DNA of 64,000 nt from an uncultured Devosia sp. Lineage in GTDB: Bacteria > Pseudomonadota > Alphaproteobacteria > Rhizobiales > Devosiaceae. The stretch spans positions 52,035 to 116,034 of the forward strand of contig NZ_CAMLHM010000005.1 in NCBI RefSeq assembly GCF_946479885.1, written 5' to 3'. Shown in pieces: positions 8,798 through 17,309 of this stretch. A program made the translations under genes and the position numbers. Each line of letters begins with the position of its first letter. Position 1 is the first letter of the stretch. Below the pieces are notes generated by a model. That model saw only the letters and a list, made by a program, of their open reading frames with translations, did no database searches and had not been told where the DNA came from.

Positions 8798-8831
8798 GCC
8801 CGTCCACTCTTCAAGCCTAGCGGTCATCATT

Positions 8832-10025
8832 GTGCGAACTGCATCATCCAAACCTCGTCTTTCGACGCTGATCCTGTTGTCGGCACTTGCCATTCTACCA
8901 ATCAATTTCTTTCTGCCCTCACTGCCGGGCATGGCAACTGAGTTCGATGTCGCCTACGGGATTATGGGCCTTTCCCTGGCAGCCTATGCTGGCGTGTCTG
9001 CATGCCTCCAACTTGTTCTTGGTCCCCTTTCCGACCGGTTCGGTCGCCGCCCGGTGGTTCTTTCGGCACTGGCGATCTTCATCGTGGCGACGATCGGTTG
9101 CGCCATGGCTCCCGATGCGTGGACCTTCCTCGCCTGCCGGATGGTCCAAGCCGTAATTGCCCCGACATATGCGGTATCGCTTGCCACGATCCGCGACACC
9201 ACCAGCAGGGAGCAGGCAGCAGGTCAGTTTGGCTATCTGGCCATGGCGTGGGCTATCGCGCCCATGCTCGGGCCGACAATTGGTGGACTGCTGGATCAGG
9301 CGCTCGGTTGGAGAGCCAGCTTCTATGTGCTGGCGTTCTTTGGGGCTGCGGTTCTGGCCTTGTGCTGGACCGATCTGGGGGAAACGAACCTCACGCCATC
9401 GAACACCATGGCCGAACAGTATCGGGCCTATCCCGAACTCCTCGGCTCGAAGCGCTTCTGGGCGTACTGCATCTGCGCGGCCTTCTCGGTTGGTGCCTTC
9501 TACGCTTTCCTGGCCGGGGCTCCGCTGGCGGCTTTGGCCTTTGATCTGTCGCCGGCGGTTCTCGGTCTTTACATGGGCTCGATTACCGGTGGCTTCATGG
9601 CCGGCAGCTTTCTAGCGGGGCGGCTCGCTGGCAAGTTACCGTTGGTCACAATATTGGTTGCCGGACGAACCGTGGCCTGCATCGGCCTTCTGTTCGGCCT
9701 CGTCCTGTATGGTGCGGGCGTCGGTCATGTGCTGGCATTGTTTGGGCCTTGCCTGTTTGTTGGTCTGTCAAACGGCCTCACACAACCGAGCGCTAGCGCT
9801 GGAGCGATTTCAGTTCGCTCGACACACACGGGAAGTGCCGCCGGTCTGGCCAGTGCGATTACGGTCGCTGGGGCCTCCGTCATGGCTGCCTTCGCGGGCG
9901 CGGTCTTGACCGAAGAGAATGCCCGGCCTGGCCTGTTCCTCGTAATGCTGGCCTCAGCGGCCGTTGCCCTAAGCGCAGCCTTACTCGCCCGAAATCTCGA
10001 TAGCACTGCGCCCAGGTCAACATAA
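8832..10025 (+). CDS. MFS multidrug exporter, Bcr/CflA type
   Basis: This roughly 397-residue inner-membrane protein has about twelve hydrophobic segments. Motif A of drug:proton antiporters is seen as GPLSDRFGRRPVV after helix 2, and LGWRASFYVLAFFG follows in helix 6. This order matches the Bcr/CflA branch, which exports small drugs or amino-acid derivatives. I use the GTG at 8832. A TTG at 8796 would place the start inside the terminator run, and neither start has a strong ribosome site. Third-codon G/C bias looks weaker than in neighbouring genes, suggesting acquisition. The Nudix gene follows after 18 bases, probably in the same transcript. Confidence 0.85.
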   Translation: MRTASSKPRLSTLILLSALAILPINFFLPSLPGMATEFDVAYGIMGLSLAAYAGVSACLQLVLGPLSDRFGRRPVVLSALAIFIVATIGCAMAPDAWTFLACRMVQAVIAPTYAVSLATIRDTTSREQAAGQFGYLAMAWAIAPMLGPTIGGLLDQALGWRASFYVLAFFGAAVLALCWTDLGETNLTPSNTMAEQYRAYPELLGSKRFWAYCICAAFSVGAFYAFLAGAPLAALAFDLSPAVLGLYMGSITGGFMAGSFLAGRLAGKLPLVTILVAGRTVACIGLLFGLVLYGAGVGHVLALFGPCLFVGLSNGLTQPSASAGAISVRSTHTGSAAGLASAITVAGASVMAAFAGAVLTEENARPGLFLVMLASAAVALSAALLARNLDSTAPRST

Positions 10026-10043
10026 TCGAGGGAGAACCCGCCA

Positions 10044-10505
10044 ATGTCTGTCCAATCCTCCGCACATCCTGTCGCTTCGGTTCTCGGCGTGGTCGTCCAC
10101 GATGCCAACGTGCTTTTGGTTCGGCGGATCAATCCACCTGACGCTGGGAAATGGGGCTTTCCCGGCGGTTGGATTGATCCCGGGGAGACAATGGCGCAGG
10201 CCGCTGTGCGGGAGCTATTCGAAGAAACCCAGGTGCGAGCAGAAGCTCGGTGCGTGTTCAACGCATTGGACGCGTTCGACTACGCCCAGGATGGGCTGCT
10301 GCGGCGGCAATTTGTGATGATCGCAGTGCTGTGCGTATGGGTTTCGGGAATCCCCATCGCTGGAGACGACGCGACGGAGGCCGCATGGTTTCCAATTGCG
10401 AACTTATCGTCCCTGGAGGAGGTCAGCGAGGACGTTGATACTCTTGCTTATCAGGCGCTGAGGCTAATGGGCCCGGGGAGCATGTCCGCTCTTGGGAACA
10501 GTTAA
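10044..10505 (+). CDS. Nudix hydrolase
   Basis: This 153-residue cytoplasmic protein shows a clear Nudix box, GGWIDPGETMAQAAVRELF then EETQV, near residues 44-67, with the catalytic glutamates of REXXEE present. The usual glycine after EE-x is Q, a tolerated variation. Proteins of this type hydrolyse nucleoside diphosphates linked to other groups; the substrate cannot be inferred. It is 18 bases downstream of the MFS gene, and a GAGGGAG ribosome site precedes the ATG. No gene follows for about 500 bases. The pair may be a small acquired module. Confidence 0.88.
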   Translation: MSVQSSAHPVASVLGVVVHDANVLLVRRINPPDAGKWGFPGGWIDPGETMAQAAVRELFEETQVRAEARCVFNALDAFDYAQDGLLRRQFVMIAVLCVWVSGIPIAGDDATEAAWFPIANLSSLEEVSEDVDTLAYQALRLMGPGSMSALGNS

Positions 10506-11034
10506 AGATCGTCCCCCTGTGTGAGATGGGGTCGAAAGCGGTCGCCATCCAAAACTTATCCCCGCCTGCAATGGCCCGTGCATACTCCTCCCATCCCCGC
10601 CACTCACGCGGTGCCGACGAAGCATCGGGCGGGGAGACTGGCAGCCGGGGTCGCCTGGCACCTGCGTGGATGCTGACCACCGGCCGGCGTGGCGACGAGG
10701 AGAGAGCGCAGGGTACGCGCCTCGTTTGCTGTTCCCAATCCCCGAAAGGGTGGCCGCTCGATGCGTGCGCAGGAAAAACCGGATCGTGTGAAGCGGCTTT
10801 CGCCTCTTCAAAATACCAAACAGGCGGCGCAAGCCGCCGGGGCGAAAGCCGCTTCATACCGTGTTTGACGCGATAGGCGTCACCGCTTACCCGACAACCG
10901 CGGCCAGGCGGGGCTCTCGCTCGAACAGATTTTCTCCATCGTTCGCTGAGGACGCACAGTTACACCTTTGTGTCTACTTGCCCGGGCATGCCCCCTACCC
11001 TATGTTGTCAGTCGCGGAGCTATAGTTCCGCGTA
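10506..11034. other. Gene-free stretch between Nudix gene and FMN riboswitch
   Basis: Several short frames are open on both strands, but none has a ribosome site plus recognisable protein features, and their composition (rich in R, P, S) is that of shadow frames. The only clear structure is the nested inverted repeat at 10790-10855. The sequence from 10950 onward is presumably the promoter region for the riboswitch transcript. Confidence 0.5.
10790..10855. repeat. Nested perfect inverted repeat
   Basis: A 15-base arm GAAGCGGCTTTCGCC (10790-10804) is repeated in inverse at 10841-10855 without mismatch. Inside the loop a second perfect hairpin, GGCGGC-GCAA-GCCGCC, spans 10823-10838. No T-run follows. 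It could be a transcription stop, a remnant of a mobile element end, or a protein-binding structure. Confidence 0.7.
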
Positions 11035-11178
11035 GTTCTCAGGGCGGGGTGCAATTCCCCACCGGCGGTAAAGGCGGCAACGCCAAGCCCGCGAGCGCCT
11101 TCGGACCGTCAGGTCCTTGGGGTCAGCAGATCCGGTGTAATTCCGGAGCCGACGGTATAGTCCGGATGAAAGAGAACG
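11035..11178 (+). promoter_or_regulatory. FMN riboswitch (RFN element)
   Basis: The conserved FMN aptamer blocks appear in order: TTCTCAGGGCGGGGTG, then CCCCACCGGCGGTA, AGCCCGCGAGCG, GGTCAGCAGATCCGGTG, TTCCGGAGCCGACGGT and ATAGTCCGGATGAAAGAGA. FMN binding normally switches off the downstream gene. No T-run terminator is seen before the coding start. Instead CCGTAACC (11245-11252) pairs with GGTTACGG (11264-11271) directly before the ribosome site GAAAGGA, so control of translation initiation is likely. Confidence 0.95.
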
Positions 11179-11283
11179 GGACCAACGCTGGCTTGCCGGC
11201 GTCCGCACCCCATTTCGGGCCGGACGCGGCATCGGCGAGACTTCCCGTAACCCTGAGGAAACTGGTTACGGAAAGGACGTTCA

Positions 11284-12261
11284 ATGAGCCAGGTTTCCTC
11301 TGTTCCACGCAATGGCGCCGCCACAGGCGCCTTCTTCATGATCGCGGCAAGCCTTGCCTTTGCCGCGAGCAATCTGCTGCAATCGGCGCTGCCGACGCCG
11401 GTCGAATATGGCGGCTATGGCATGAGCTCGACCGGCATGGCCTTCTGGCAATATGTCATCGCCTCGGTGCTGGCTTTGCCGCTGGTGCTGCGCATTGGCC
11501 TGGGCAATCTGCGCACCGGCCACCCCATCGCCCACGAAATCCGTGCCTTCGTCTCGGCGCTGGGCGTCCACGTCTTCGTCTATGGCTTCGCCACGGGCGT
11601 GCCGATCTGGCAGATGGTGACCCTCCTGGCCACCGGCCCGCTGTTCATCATCCTGGGCTCGACGCTGTTCCTGGGCGAACGCGCCTCTGCGGTTCGCATC
11701 GGCGCCTCGCTGGTTGGCTTTGTCGGCGCCATCATCGTGTCGGGCGTCGGCACCGATGGCCTCACCTGGTCGACGCTCATCCCGATCGTCGCCGCGGCGC
11801 TCTGGGCCACGACGGACGTGCTGACCAAGTATCTCAGCAAGCAGGGTGAGAGCCCCGAAACGCTGACGGTCTCCCTGCTGGTCCTCGTCACCCCCAACCA
11901 TCTGCTGATCCTGCTCGCCGTCTGGGCGCTCGGTGGGCTGACGCCGGGCCTGCTGCCCGTTGGCCTGGCCGACAACGTCTTCGCCCTCCCTGGAGGCACC
12001 GCCCTCACGCTGCTGGTCCTGCTGGGTGCCCTGACGGCCGCAGCGCAGTATCTGCTCGCGATAGCCTACAAGACGGCCGACGCCACCTACCTGCAGCCCT
12101 TCGGCGACCTCAAGGTGCCGCTCAGCGGGCTCTTGGGCTGGATCCTGCTGTCGCAGGTGCCGTCCGGCTGGTTCTGGCCGGGCGCCGCGCTGATCCTGGC
12201 GGCATCGACCGTCATCTTCTGGGCAGAGTCGGCCCGCCGGCAAGCGCTGAGCTCAGCCTGA
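11284..12261 (+). CDS. ribN: Riboflavin importer, RibN-like (DMT/EamA superfamily)
   Basis: This 325-residue inner-membrane protein has about ten hydrophobic helices in two EamA halves, the first ending VGFVGAIIVSGVG and the second in LILAASTVIFWAES. Proteins of this superfamily placed behind FMN riboswitches in Rhizobiales have been described as riboflavin importers (RibN). The riboswitch 100 bases upstream is the main evidence for the substrate here. The ATG at 11284 has GAAAGGA six bases upstream, inside the region that the riboswitch can mask. A terminator follows at 12266, so it is monocistronic. A general metabolite exporter of the same fold is the alternative but would not explain flavin control. 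Confidence 0.85.
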   Translation: MSQVSSVPRNGAATGAFFMIAASLAFAASNLLQSALPTPVEYGGYGMSSTGMAFWQYVIASVLALPLVLRIGLGNLRTGHPIAHEIRAFVSALGVHVFVYGFATGVPIWQMVTLLATGPLFIILGSTLFLGERASAVRIGASLVGFVGAIIVSGVGTDGLTWSTLIPIVAAALWATTDVLTKYLSKQGESPETLTVSLLVLVTPNHLLILLAVWALGGLTPGLLPVGLADNVFALPGGTALTLLVLLGALTAAAQYLLAIAYKTADATYLQPFGDLKVPLSGLLGWILLSQVPSGWFWPGAALILAASTVIFWAESARRQALSSA

Positions 12262-12265
12262 TCCA

Positions 12266-12297
12266 AAGCTGCTCCCGACCCTTGTCGGGGGCAGCTT
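12266..12297 (+). terminator. Stem-loop terminator between ribN and merR
   Basis: AAGCTGCTCCCGAC pairs with GTCGGGGGCAGCTT (one mismatch) around a four-base loop. It begins five bases after the ribN stop. The run after the stem is short (TT, then ATCCCC), so termination strength is uncertain. Confidence 0.65.
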
Positions 12298-12390
12298 ATC
12301 CCCCTCCCCGCGACCCAGACTATGCTGGAGTCGATGAACGGCAGGAGGGGCCGCTAGGTCGAGCTATGGTTTTGCAGGTGACCGGAAGCC

Positions 12391-12846
12391 CTAGGCTTCC
12401 CGGGCGCGCTCCAGGATGCGTTTGCATTCGAGCAGCTCGCGCAGCACGTCGGAGAGCTTGTCGCGCGACTCGCGATCGAGGCCCGGACTGGCGAGCATCA
12501 CGGCTTCTTCGATTTCCGCCTCGTCACCGGCGGCCTCGGCCTGCTCGATCATCGGCAGGATCTCTTCGAGAGGCTTGCCTTCGCCGACCGCAATCACATA
12601 GCGGCTGCCCTGATCTTTGAGGATGCGCTGCACGCCCTTGATGGTGAAGCCCTGATCGTAGAGCAGGTGGCGGATGCCGCGCAGCAGCAGCACGTCTTCG
12701 GGGCGATAATAGCGTCTGCCCCCGCCGCGTTTCAGCGGCTTGATCGTCGAGAAACGAGTCTCCCAGAAGCGCAGGACGTGCTGAGGCAGGTCCAGTTCAT
12801 CGGCGGCTTCGGATATCGTCCGGAAGGCGTCTGGCGACTTATCCAC
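12391..12846 (-). CDS. MerR-family transcriptional regulator
   Basis: This 151-residue cytoplasmic DNA-binding protein has a MerR winged helix at residues 8-75: [20 protein letters not shown], then [20 protein letters not shown]. The C-terminal part is acidic and helical, without the cysteines used for metal sensing in MerR/CueR proteins. A copy of this type directly downstream of ihfA is common in Rhizobiales and is sometimes annotated as a MerR-type regulator of unknown target. It starts 24 bases after the ihfA stop and ends the plsX-fabH-ihfA-merR block. The regulated genes are unknown. Confidence 0.85.
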   Translation of the reverse strand: MDKSPDAFRTISEAADELDLPQHVLRFWETRFSTIKPLKRGGGRRYYRPEDVLLLRGIRHLLYDQGFTIKGVQRILKDQGSRYVIAVGEGKPLEEILPMIEQAEAAGDEAEIEEAVMLASPGLDRESRDKLSDVLRELLECKRILERAREA

Positions 12847-12870
12847 GGAGGCTGAGACTCGCTAGAGTAC

Positions 12871-13182
12871 TTATTTCCCAGCACGAACCATAGATTTGTT
12901 GATCTTGGACTTCAACACGTTGGATGGCTTGAACACAAGAACCTGCCGGGGAAGGATCGGGACCTCTTCGCCGGTCTTGGGATTGCGGCCGATGCGCTCG
13001 TTCTTGGAGCGGACCTGAAAGGAGCCAAAGGACGATAGCTTGACGTTTGCCCCGGTGATGAGGGCGTCGCCGATGAGCTCGAGCACCCGTTCCACCAGTT
13101 CGGCCGACTCGGTCCGTGACAATCCGACGGTGCCATAGACTGCTTCGGCCAGATCGGCGCGCGTAATCGTCTTCTGCGTCAT
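12871..13182 (-). CDS. ihfA: Integration host factor subunit alpha
   Basis: This 103-residue DNA-bending protein is half of the IHF heterodimer, which sharply bends DNA in replication, recombination and promoter control. The DNABII fold is complete: [18 protein letters not shown] helix, [10 protein letters not shown] strand, and the arm and body signature [21 protein letters not shown] start at the ATG at 13182 ([16 protein letters not shown]), the usual IHF alpha N-terminus; an upstream in-frame start at 13275 would add 31 unrelated residues. The neighbours fabH and merR match the Rhizobiales arrangement. A 248-base gap separates it from fabH, leaving room for its own promoter. Confidence 0.95.
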   Translation of the reverse strand: MTQKTITRADLAEAVYGTVGLSRTESAELVERVLELIGDALITGANVKLSSFGSFQVRSKNERIGRNPKTGEEVPILPRQVLVFKPSNVLKSKINKSMVRAGK

Positions 13183-13430
13183 TCGTACCCCCGTGTTGCC
13201 GAAAGGTGCAAATCCCCACGCCGGGACGCGTTGGCTGACGTCCCCGATCAAAATTGCTGCCGGCACAACCCCCACGTCGAGGTCGAGCCATACGCGGGAA
13301 TCCTTCCCCTCGCTCAGCGATACCGGACCGTCACAATCCCCTCATGCGACCGGTTTCTACGCTGGGTTCCTCCACCCAAAAGGACACTAACGCCTTGAAA
13401 CGCCTAAGGTCAATCGCTCAACGGCGGCTG

Positions 13431-14408
13431 CTACCAGCGAATGAGAGAGGCGCCCCAGGTAAAGCCGCCACCCATCGCCTCGAGCATCACGAGGTCACCC
13501 TGCTTGATGCGGCCATCGGCCACGGCGGCACTCAGGGCCAGCGGCACCGAGGCCGCCGAGGTGTTGGCGTGGCGGTCGACGGTGATGATGACCTTCTCGG
13601 GCGGCAGGCCAAGCTTGTTGCCCGCGCCCTCGATGATGCGTCGGTTGGCCTGGTGCGGCACGAACCAGTCGAGGTCGGCTACCGTGTAGCCCGTCTTTTC
13701 GAGCGTGGCGTAGACCACGTCGGTAATCTTGCCGACGGCGTGGCGGAAAACTTCCGGCCCCTGCATGTGCACATGGCCGGTGGTGCCCGTCGTGGACGGA
13801 CCGCCGTCGACATAGAGCTTGTCCCAGTGGTGGCCATCGGACCGCAGGGCCGAGGCGAGCACGCCGCGTTCGGGTGCGTCGTCGTCCAGTTCGATCTTCT
13901 CGAGCACGACAGCCCCTGCCCCGTCGCCGAACAGTACGCAGGTGGTGCGATCGGTCCAGTCGAGCAGGCGCGAGAAGGTTTCGGCGCCGATGACCAGGGC
14001 CCGGGTAGCCAGACCGTTCTTGATGTAGCTGTCAGCGGTGGCGACGGCATAGACGAAGCCCGAGCACACTGCCTGGATGTCGAATGCCATGCCGTGATGC
14101 ATGCCCAGCTTCATCTGGACCAGCGTGGCGGCCGCAGGGAAGGTGTAGTCGGGCGTCGTGGTGGCAACGACGATGAGATCGATGTCCTCGGGCGTTACGC
14201 CGGCCGCAGCCATGGCTTTGCGGGCGGCCTCCACGGCCAGATCGGAGGTGAACTGCCCCTCGGCCGCGATATGGCGCTCCTTGATACCGACGCGCTGCTG
14301 GATCCACTCGTCGGACGTATCGACCATGGTTGCCAGTTCGGCGTTGGTCAGCACCTTTTCGGGAAGGTAGCCGCCGACACCGCGGATGATGGTACGCGTC
14401 TTGGTCAC
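13431..14408 (-). CDS. fabH: 3-oxoacyl-ACP synthase III
   Basis: This 325-residue cytosolic enzyme condenses acetyl-CoA with malonyl-ACP to start fatty acid synthesis. The catalytic triad is visible: C115 in [10 protein letters not shown]252 in [10 protein letters not shown] and N282 in [10 protein letters not shown]. The N-terminus [18 protein letters not shown] is standard. The ATG overlaps the plsX stop by four bases (ATGA), so the two proteins are coupled in translation, linking phospholipid and fatty acid initiation. Length and motifs are normal. Confidence 0.97.
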   Translation of the reverse strand: MTKTRTIIRGVGGYLPEKVLTNAELATMVDTSDEWIQQRVGIKERHIAAEGQFTSDLAVEAARKAMAAAGVTPEDIDLIVVATTTPDYTFPAAATLVQMKLGMHHGMAFDIQAVCSGFVYAVATADSYIKNGLATRALVIGAETFSRLLDWTDRTTCVLFGDGAGAVVLEKIELDDDAPERGVLASALRSDGHHWDKLYVDGGPSTTGTTGHVHMQGPEVFRHAVGKITDVVYATLEKTGYTVADLDWFVPHQANRRIIEGAGNKLGLPPEKVIITVDRHANTSAASVPLALSAAVADGRIKQGDLVMLEAMGGGFTWGASLIRW

Positions 14409-15475
14409 GCCGGTTTCGCCTCAGGTTCTGCTTCCGGGGCCTCGGAGGCCACCTTGATGGGGAAGCGCTGCATGGTGTCGCCGATCTTGTCGATCAGGCG
14501 GCTGCGGGCCATTTCGTAGGAGAGGCTCAGCGCACTCTTGTAGCCAATTTCGTCGGTGCCGCCATGCGACTTGATGACGATGCCATTGAGCCCCATGAAC
14601 ACACCGCCATTGACGGTGCGCGGGTCCATCTTGCGACGCAGCGCGTTGAGCGCCGAGGTGGCGAACAGAGCGCCGATGCGACTCATGAGGTTGGATTTGA
14701 GGGCGCTGCGGAGATACGAACCCACCTGCCGCGCGGTGCCCTCGGCGGTCTTGAGGGCGATATTGCCGACAAAGCCTTCGGTGACAACCACGTCAACAGT
14801 GCCCTTGCCGATATCGTCACCCTCGACAAAGCCGTGATAGGTAAAGCCCGACCCGCTGGCCTCGGCGAGGATCTTGCCCGCTTCCTTGATGTAGTCGAGG
14901 CCTTTGACTTCCTCGGTGCCGACATTGAGCAGGCCGACCGTCGGCGCGTCGTCGTCGAACAGGCACCGCGCCAGGGCGGAACCGAGAATCGCATAGTCGA
15001 CCAGCTGCTTGGCATCGGCGCCGATGGTGGCGCCCATATCGAGCACGATGATGTCGCTGCGCAGGGTGGGCCAGATAGCCGCGATGCCCGGGCGGGAAAT
15101 GCCCTTCATCGGTCGCAGGCAAAAGGTGGCCATGGCCATCAGTGCGCCAGTGTTGCCGCCCGAGATGGCGACATCGGCCTCGCCGTCCTTGACCGACTGG
15201 ATCGCCATCCACATCGAGGATGTGCCCTTACCCTTGCGCAGGGCCTGGCTGGGCTTCTCGTCCATGGCGATCACCTGTTCGCAGTGACGAACGGTGCAGG
15301 CAGGCTTGAGGTCGGGAAATTCGTCGAGCAGTGGAGCGATCTGCTCCTGCCGTCCGTGAAAGATGAAACGCGTATTCTTGCGCTCGCGCAGGGCCAGATA
15401 GGCTCCGTGGATCACCGCGCGCGGAGCGTTATCCCCGCCCATGGCATCCACTGATATTGTTATTGTATCGGTCAT
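14405..15475 (-). CDS. plsX: Phosphate acyltransferase
   Basis: PlsX converts acyl-ACP to acyl-phosphate, the donor for glycerol-3-phosphate acylation by PlsY. The 356-residue protein has the typical start [13 protein letters not shown] and the conserved segments [24 protein letters not shown] and [13 protein letters not shown] use the ATG at 15475, which gives the family N-terminus; an in-frame start at 15523 adds 16 unrelated residues. Upstream, a short gap separates it from the YceD gene. Downstream it overlaps fabH. It is a peripheral membrane enzyme in known cases. Confidence 0.96.
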   Translation of the reverse strand: MTDTITISVDAMGGDNAPRAVIHGAYLALRERKNTRFIFHGRQEQIAPLLDEFPDLKPACTVRHCEQVIAMDEKPSQALRKGKGTSSMWMAIQSVKDGEADVAISGGNTGALMAMATFCLRPMKGISRPGIAAIWPTLRSDIIVLDMGATIGADAKQLVDYAILGSALARCLFDDDAPTVGLLNVGTEEVKGLDYIKEAGKILAEASGSGFTYHGFVEGDDIGKGTVDVVVTEGFVGNIALKTAEGTARQVGSYLRSALKSNLMSRIGALFATSALNALRRKMDPRTVNGGVFMGLNGIVIKSHGGTDEIGYKSALSLSYEMARSRLIDKIGDTMQRFPIKVASEAPEAEPEAKPA

Positions 15476-15555
15476 TTCAGCCCGTTCTGTGCCCCACGGG
15501 GGAGGCAGCCAAACATATCCCATCGGGGAGTCGGTGCAAGCCCCGGCGCCACGCG

Positions 15556-16101
15556 CTACCGATCGATATCGGTGGACTTCTTGAGTTTTTCGAGAGCGGC
15601 GAACGGGCTCATCGGCCCACCTCCGACGTCGATCCCCAGCGAATCGAGACTTTCGCCCGGCGCCCGCGGATAGGGGTCGATGGCCAATGCCAGCGTCTCG
15701 ATCAGCAAGGCGCTGAGGTCCACTTCAGGGCCATCGATATGATCGGGAAAGTCGTCGTCTTCGAGGTCGATGAACACCTCTGAGCCCGGCGTAGGCTTGT
15801 GGGCTTGTGCCTCGGGCAGGAAAACGCGATCTACCGGTTCGTCGATATGCTGTTCGACGGGCTCGAAGGTAACCACCGATGGCTGCACAATGTCGGCAAT
15901 CAGGCGACCGAGTGCCCTGATGCCGCCGCGCAGAGGAGCCACCGTCAGGGTGGCCTCGAACTTGTCGATGGCACTCACGTTGAGTGACTCGGCAAGGGCG
16001 GCGCGGGTGGGTTCGTCGAGCGACACGGTCAGGTCACGGCCGGAGGCCGGCAGGCGGTCGATGCGGACGATTGCATCGAAAAGCGGGGCTTGGGCGCTCA
16101 C
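15556..16101 (-). CDS. YceD/DUF177-family protein
   Basis: This 181-residue protein has an N-terminus, APLFDAIVRIDRLPASGRDL, that matches the alphaproteobacterial branch of the YceD (DUF177) family. FVDLEDDDFPDHIDGPEVDL is the acidic C-terminal stretch. In many bacteria this gene lies beside rpmF or plsX and has been linked to 23S rRNA maturation, but its biochemical role is unsettled. The start overlaps the stop of the CBP3-like chaperone gene by four bases, and plsX follows after 80 bases. Placement between these genes is the normal Rhizobiales order, supporting the family call. Confidence 0.85.
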   Translation of the reverse strand: MSAQAPLFDAIVRIDRLPASGRDLTVSLDEPTRAALAESLNVSAIDKFEATLTVAPLRGGIRALGRLIADIVQPSVVTFEPVEQHIDEPVDRVFLPEAQAHKPTPGSEVFIDLEDDDFPDHIDGPEVDLSALLIETLALAIDPYPRAPGESLDSLGIDVGGGPMSPFAALEKLKKSTDIDR

Positions 16102-16625
16102 GCTGCGGCCTCGAAATTGAGTGAGCCACCGGTGATGGTGCCGACGGGCTGGGTTGCCAGCGCCCGGTCCTCGACGAGCAGATAGGCGGCCAGTGCCTCG
16201 ACATGCGGGCCGGTCGCACCATCGAACACATTGCGCGACAGGACAGCCTGCAAGGCTGCGGCATCGCCGCGGTCCATCGCCTCGTTCATGGCAGCCAGCA
16301 GACCAAAGAAGATGTTACCCATCTTCTGGATGCGCTTGGGTACGCCCAGATCACCAACGCCCATTTCGCGCAGCGAGCGGTCCATGTCCTTGAAGAAAAG
16401 ATCGAACACGGCCTGGCTGAACGCCTTCTGCTCACCGGTCTCGGCGCGCAGGCGGCGGAACAGCAGCGCCAGGTGGAGGCTGATCATGTCGAAGCGACCC
16501 GTGACCGTGTCGGGCACCAGCCAATCGGCGTAGAACCGGGGTTGCCGGGATTGCGCCACAATGGCGCTATAGACGGCGTAAACCGGTGCGGTAGCTGTGT
16601 TCTTGCGGAACAGGGACAGGATCAT
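16098..16625 (-). CDS. CBP3-type ubiquinol-cytochrome c chaperone
   Basis: This 175-residue protein of the CBP3 (ubiquinol-cytochrome c chaperone) family begins MILSLFRKNTATAPVYAVY. LHLALLFRRLRAETGEQKAF carries the family's helical core, and QAVFDLFFKDMDRSLREMG follows. The mitochondrial relatives help cytochrome b insertion into the bc1 complex. The bacterial members are assumed to act likewise, although this has been little tested. It precedes the YceD gene with a four-base overlap and is divergent from bamE across 156 bases. This bamE / chaperone / yceD order is conserved in Rhizobiales. Confidence 0.9.
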   Translation of the reverse strand: MILSLFRKNTATAPVYAVYSAIVAQSRQPRFYADWLVPDTVTGRFDMISLHLALLFRRLRAETGEQKAFSQAVFDLFFKDMDRSLREMGVGDLGVPKRIQKMGNIFFGLLAAMNEAMDRGDAAALQAVLSRNVFDGATGPHVEALAAYLLVEDRALATQPVGTITGGSLNFEAAA

Positions 16626-16781
16626 GGGATTGCGCTTTGCATCTTGATCGGCCTAACAGGGGCGCCGGACCATTGCCAGCTTGCCAGACCGACGGCTTGG
16701 CAGTTACACATTCCGGCGGCTACAAGGGCCGCCGCCTTGTTGTCGTGCCTATAGTCGAGAGCCATCGAGAAAGTCAAATTC

Positions 16782-17231
16782 ATGCCCCTGCGTATCGCCT
16801 CCGGTTCATTTGCGCCGCTCGCCGCAGCCGCCCTGCTCGCAGTGACGCTCGCCGCATGCACCAGCAGCAATTCGCTGATCACCAAGCGGACCCAGGGATA
16901 CGAAATCTCCGATAGCGCCATGGCGCAGATCCGACCGGGCCAGAGCCAGCAGCTGGTGACGCTCGTGCTGGGCTCACCCCAGTCGACCAACACCTTCGGC
17001 GACCAATCTGCATTTTATTATGTCGAGACCAAGGTGCGCCAGACCGCGTTCGGCATGACGATGATCGACTCGCGCACCGTACTGGTGGTCTATTTCGACA
17101 AGAACGAGAAGGTCATCGACAAGGCCGTCTATGGCCTGCAGGACGGCAAGACGATCGCGATCGAGAGCCGTCGCACCCCGTCGTTCGGCGAAGACCGCAC
17201 GTTCATCGACCAGATCCTGCAGTCGTTCTAA
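16782..17231 (+). CDS. bamE: Outer-membrane assembly lipoprotein BamE (SmpA/OmlA)
   Basis: This 149-residue lipoprotein has the lipobox LAAC, with the lipidated cysteine at residue 26. The SmpA/OmlA domain follows: GYEISDSAMAQIRPGQS, QLVTLVLGSPQSTNTFG, YYVETKVRQTAFG and VVYFDKNEKV. BamE is a small component of the BAM complex that folds outer-membrane proteins. It sits on the periplasmic face of the outer membrane. The gene is divergent from the CBP3-like chaperone and is followed 79 bases later by an exported repeat protein, with a nested hairpin between them. Confidence 0.93.
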   Translation: MPLRIASGSFAPLAAAALLAVTLAACTSSNSLITKRTQGYEISDSAMAQIRPGQSQQLVTLVLGSPQSTNTFGDQSAFYYVETKVRQTAFGMTMIDSRTVLVVYFDKNEKVIDKAVYGLQDGKTIAIESRRTPSFGEDRTFIDQILQSF

Positions 17232-17249
17232 GCCGCGCGAGATCGACAG

Positions 17250-17303
17250 CCTGCCACGCGCCCACTATGTTACCGCCGGTCGGCGGTAATCGTTCGTGGC
17301 AGG
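17250..17303 (+). promoter_or_regulatory. Nested hairpin before the exported repeat protein
   Basis: An outer nine-base arm CCTGCCACG (17250-17258) pairs perfectly with CGTGGCAGG (17295-17303). It encloses a second perfect stem TTACCGCC/GGCGGTAA (17270-17289). The right arm contains the only ribosome-site-like bases (AGG) before the ATG at 17310, so folding could block translation. A role as the bamE transcript end is also possible, though no T-run follows. Confidence 0.5.
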
Positions 17304-17309
17304 TGTTGC

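Noticed and set aside
8796..8831. TTG start at 8796 for the MFS gene
   Set aside because: The codon lies in the T-run of the terminator and would put the ribosome site in the hairpin.
10423..10857. 144-residue minus-strand frame in the gene-free stretch
   Set aside because: No ribosome site, no recognised domain, overlaps the Nudix end and consists largely of R, P and S.
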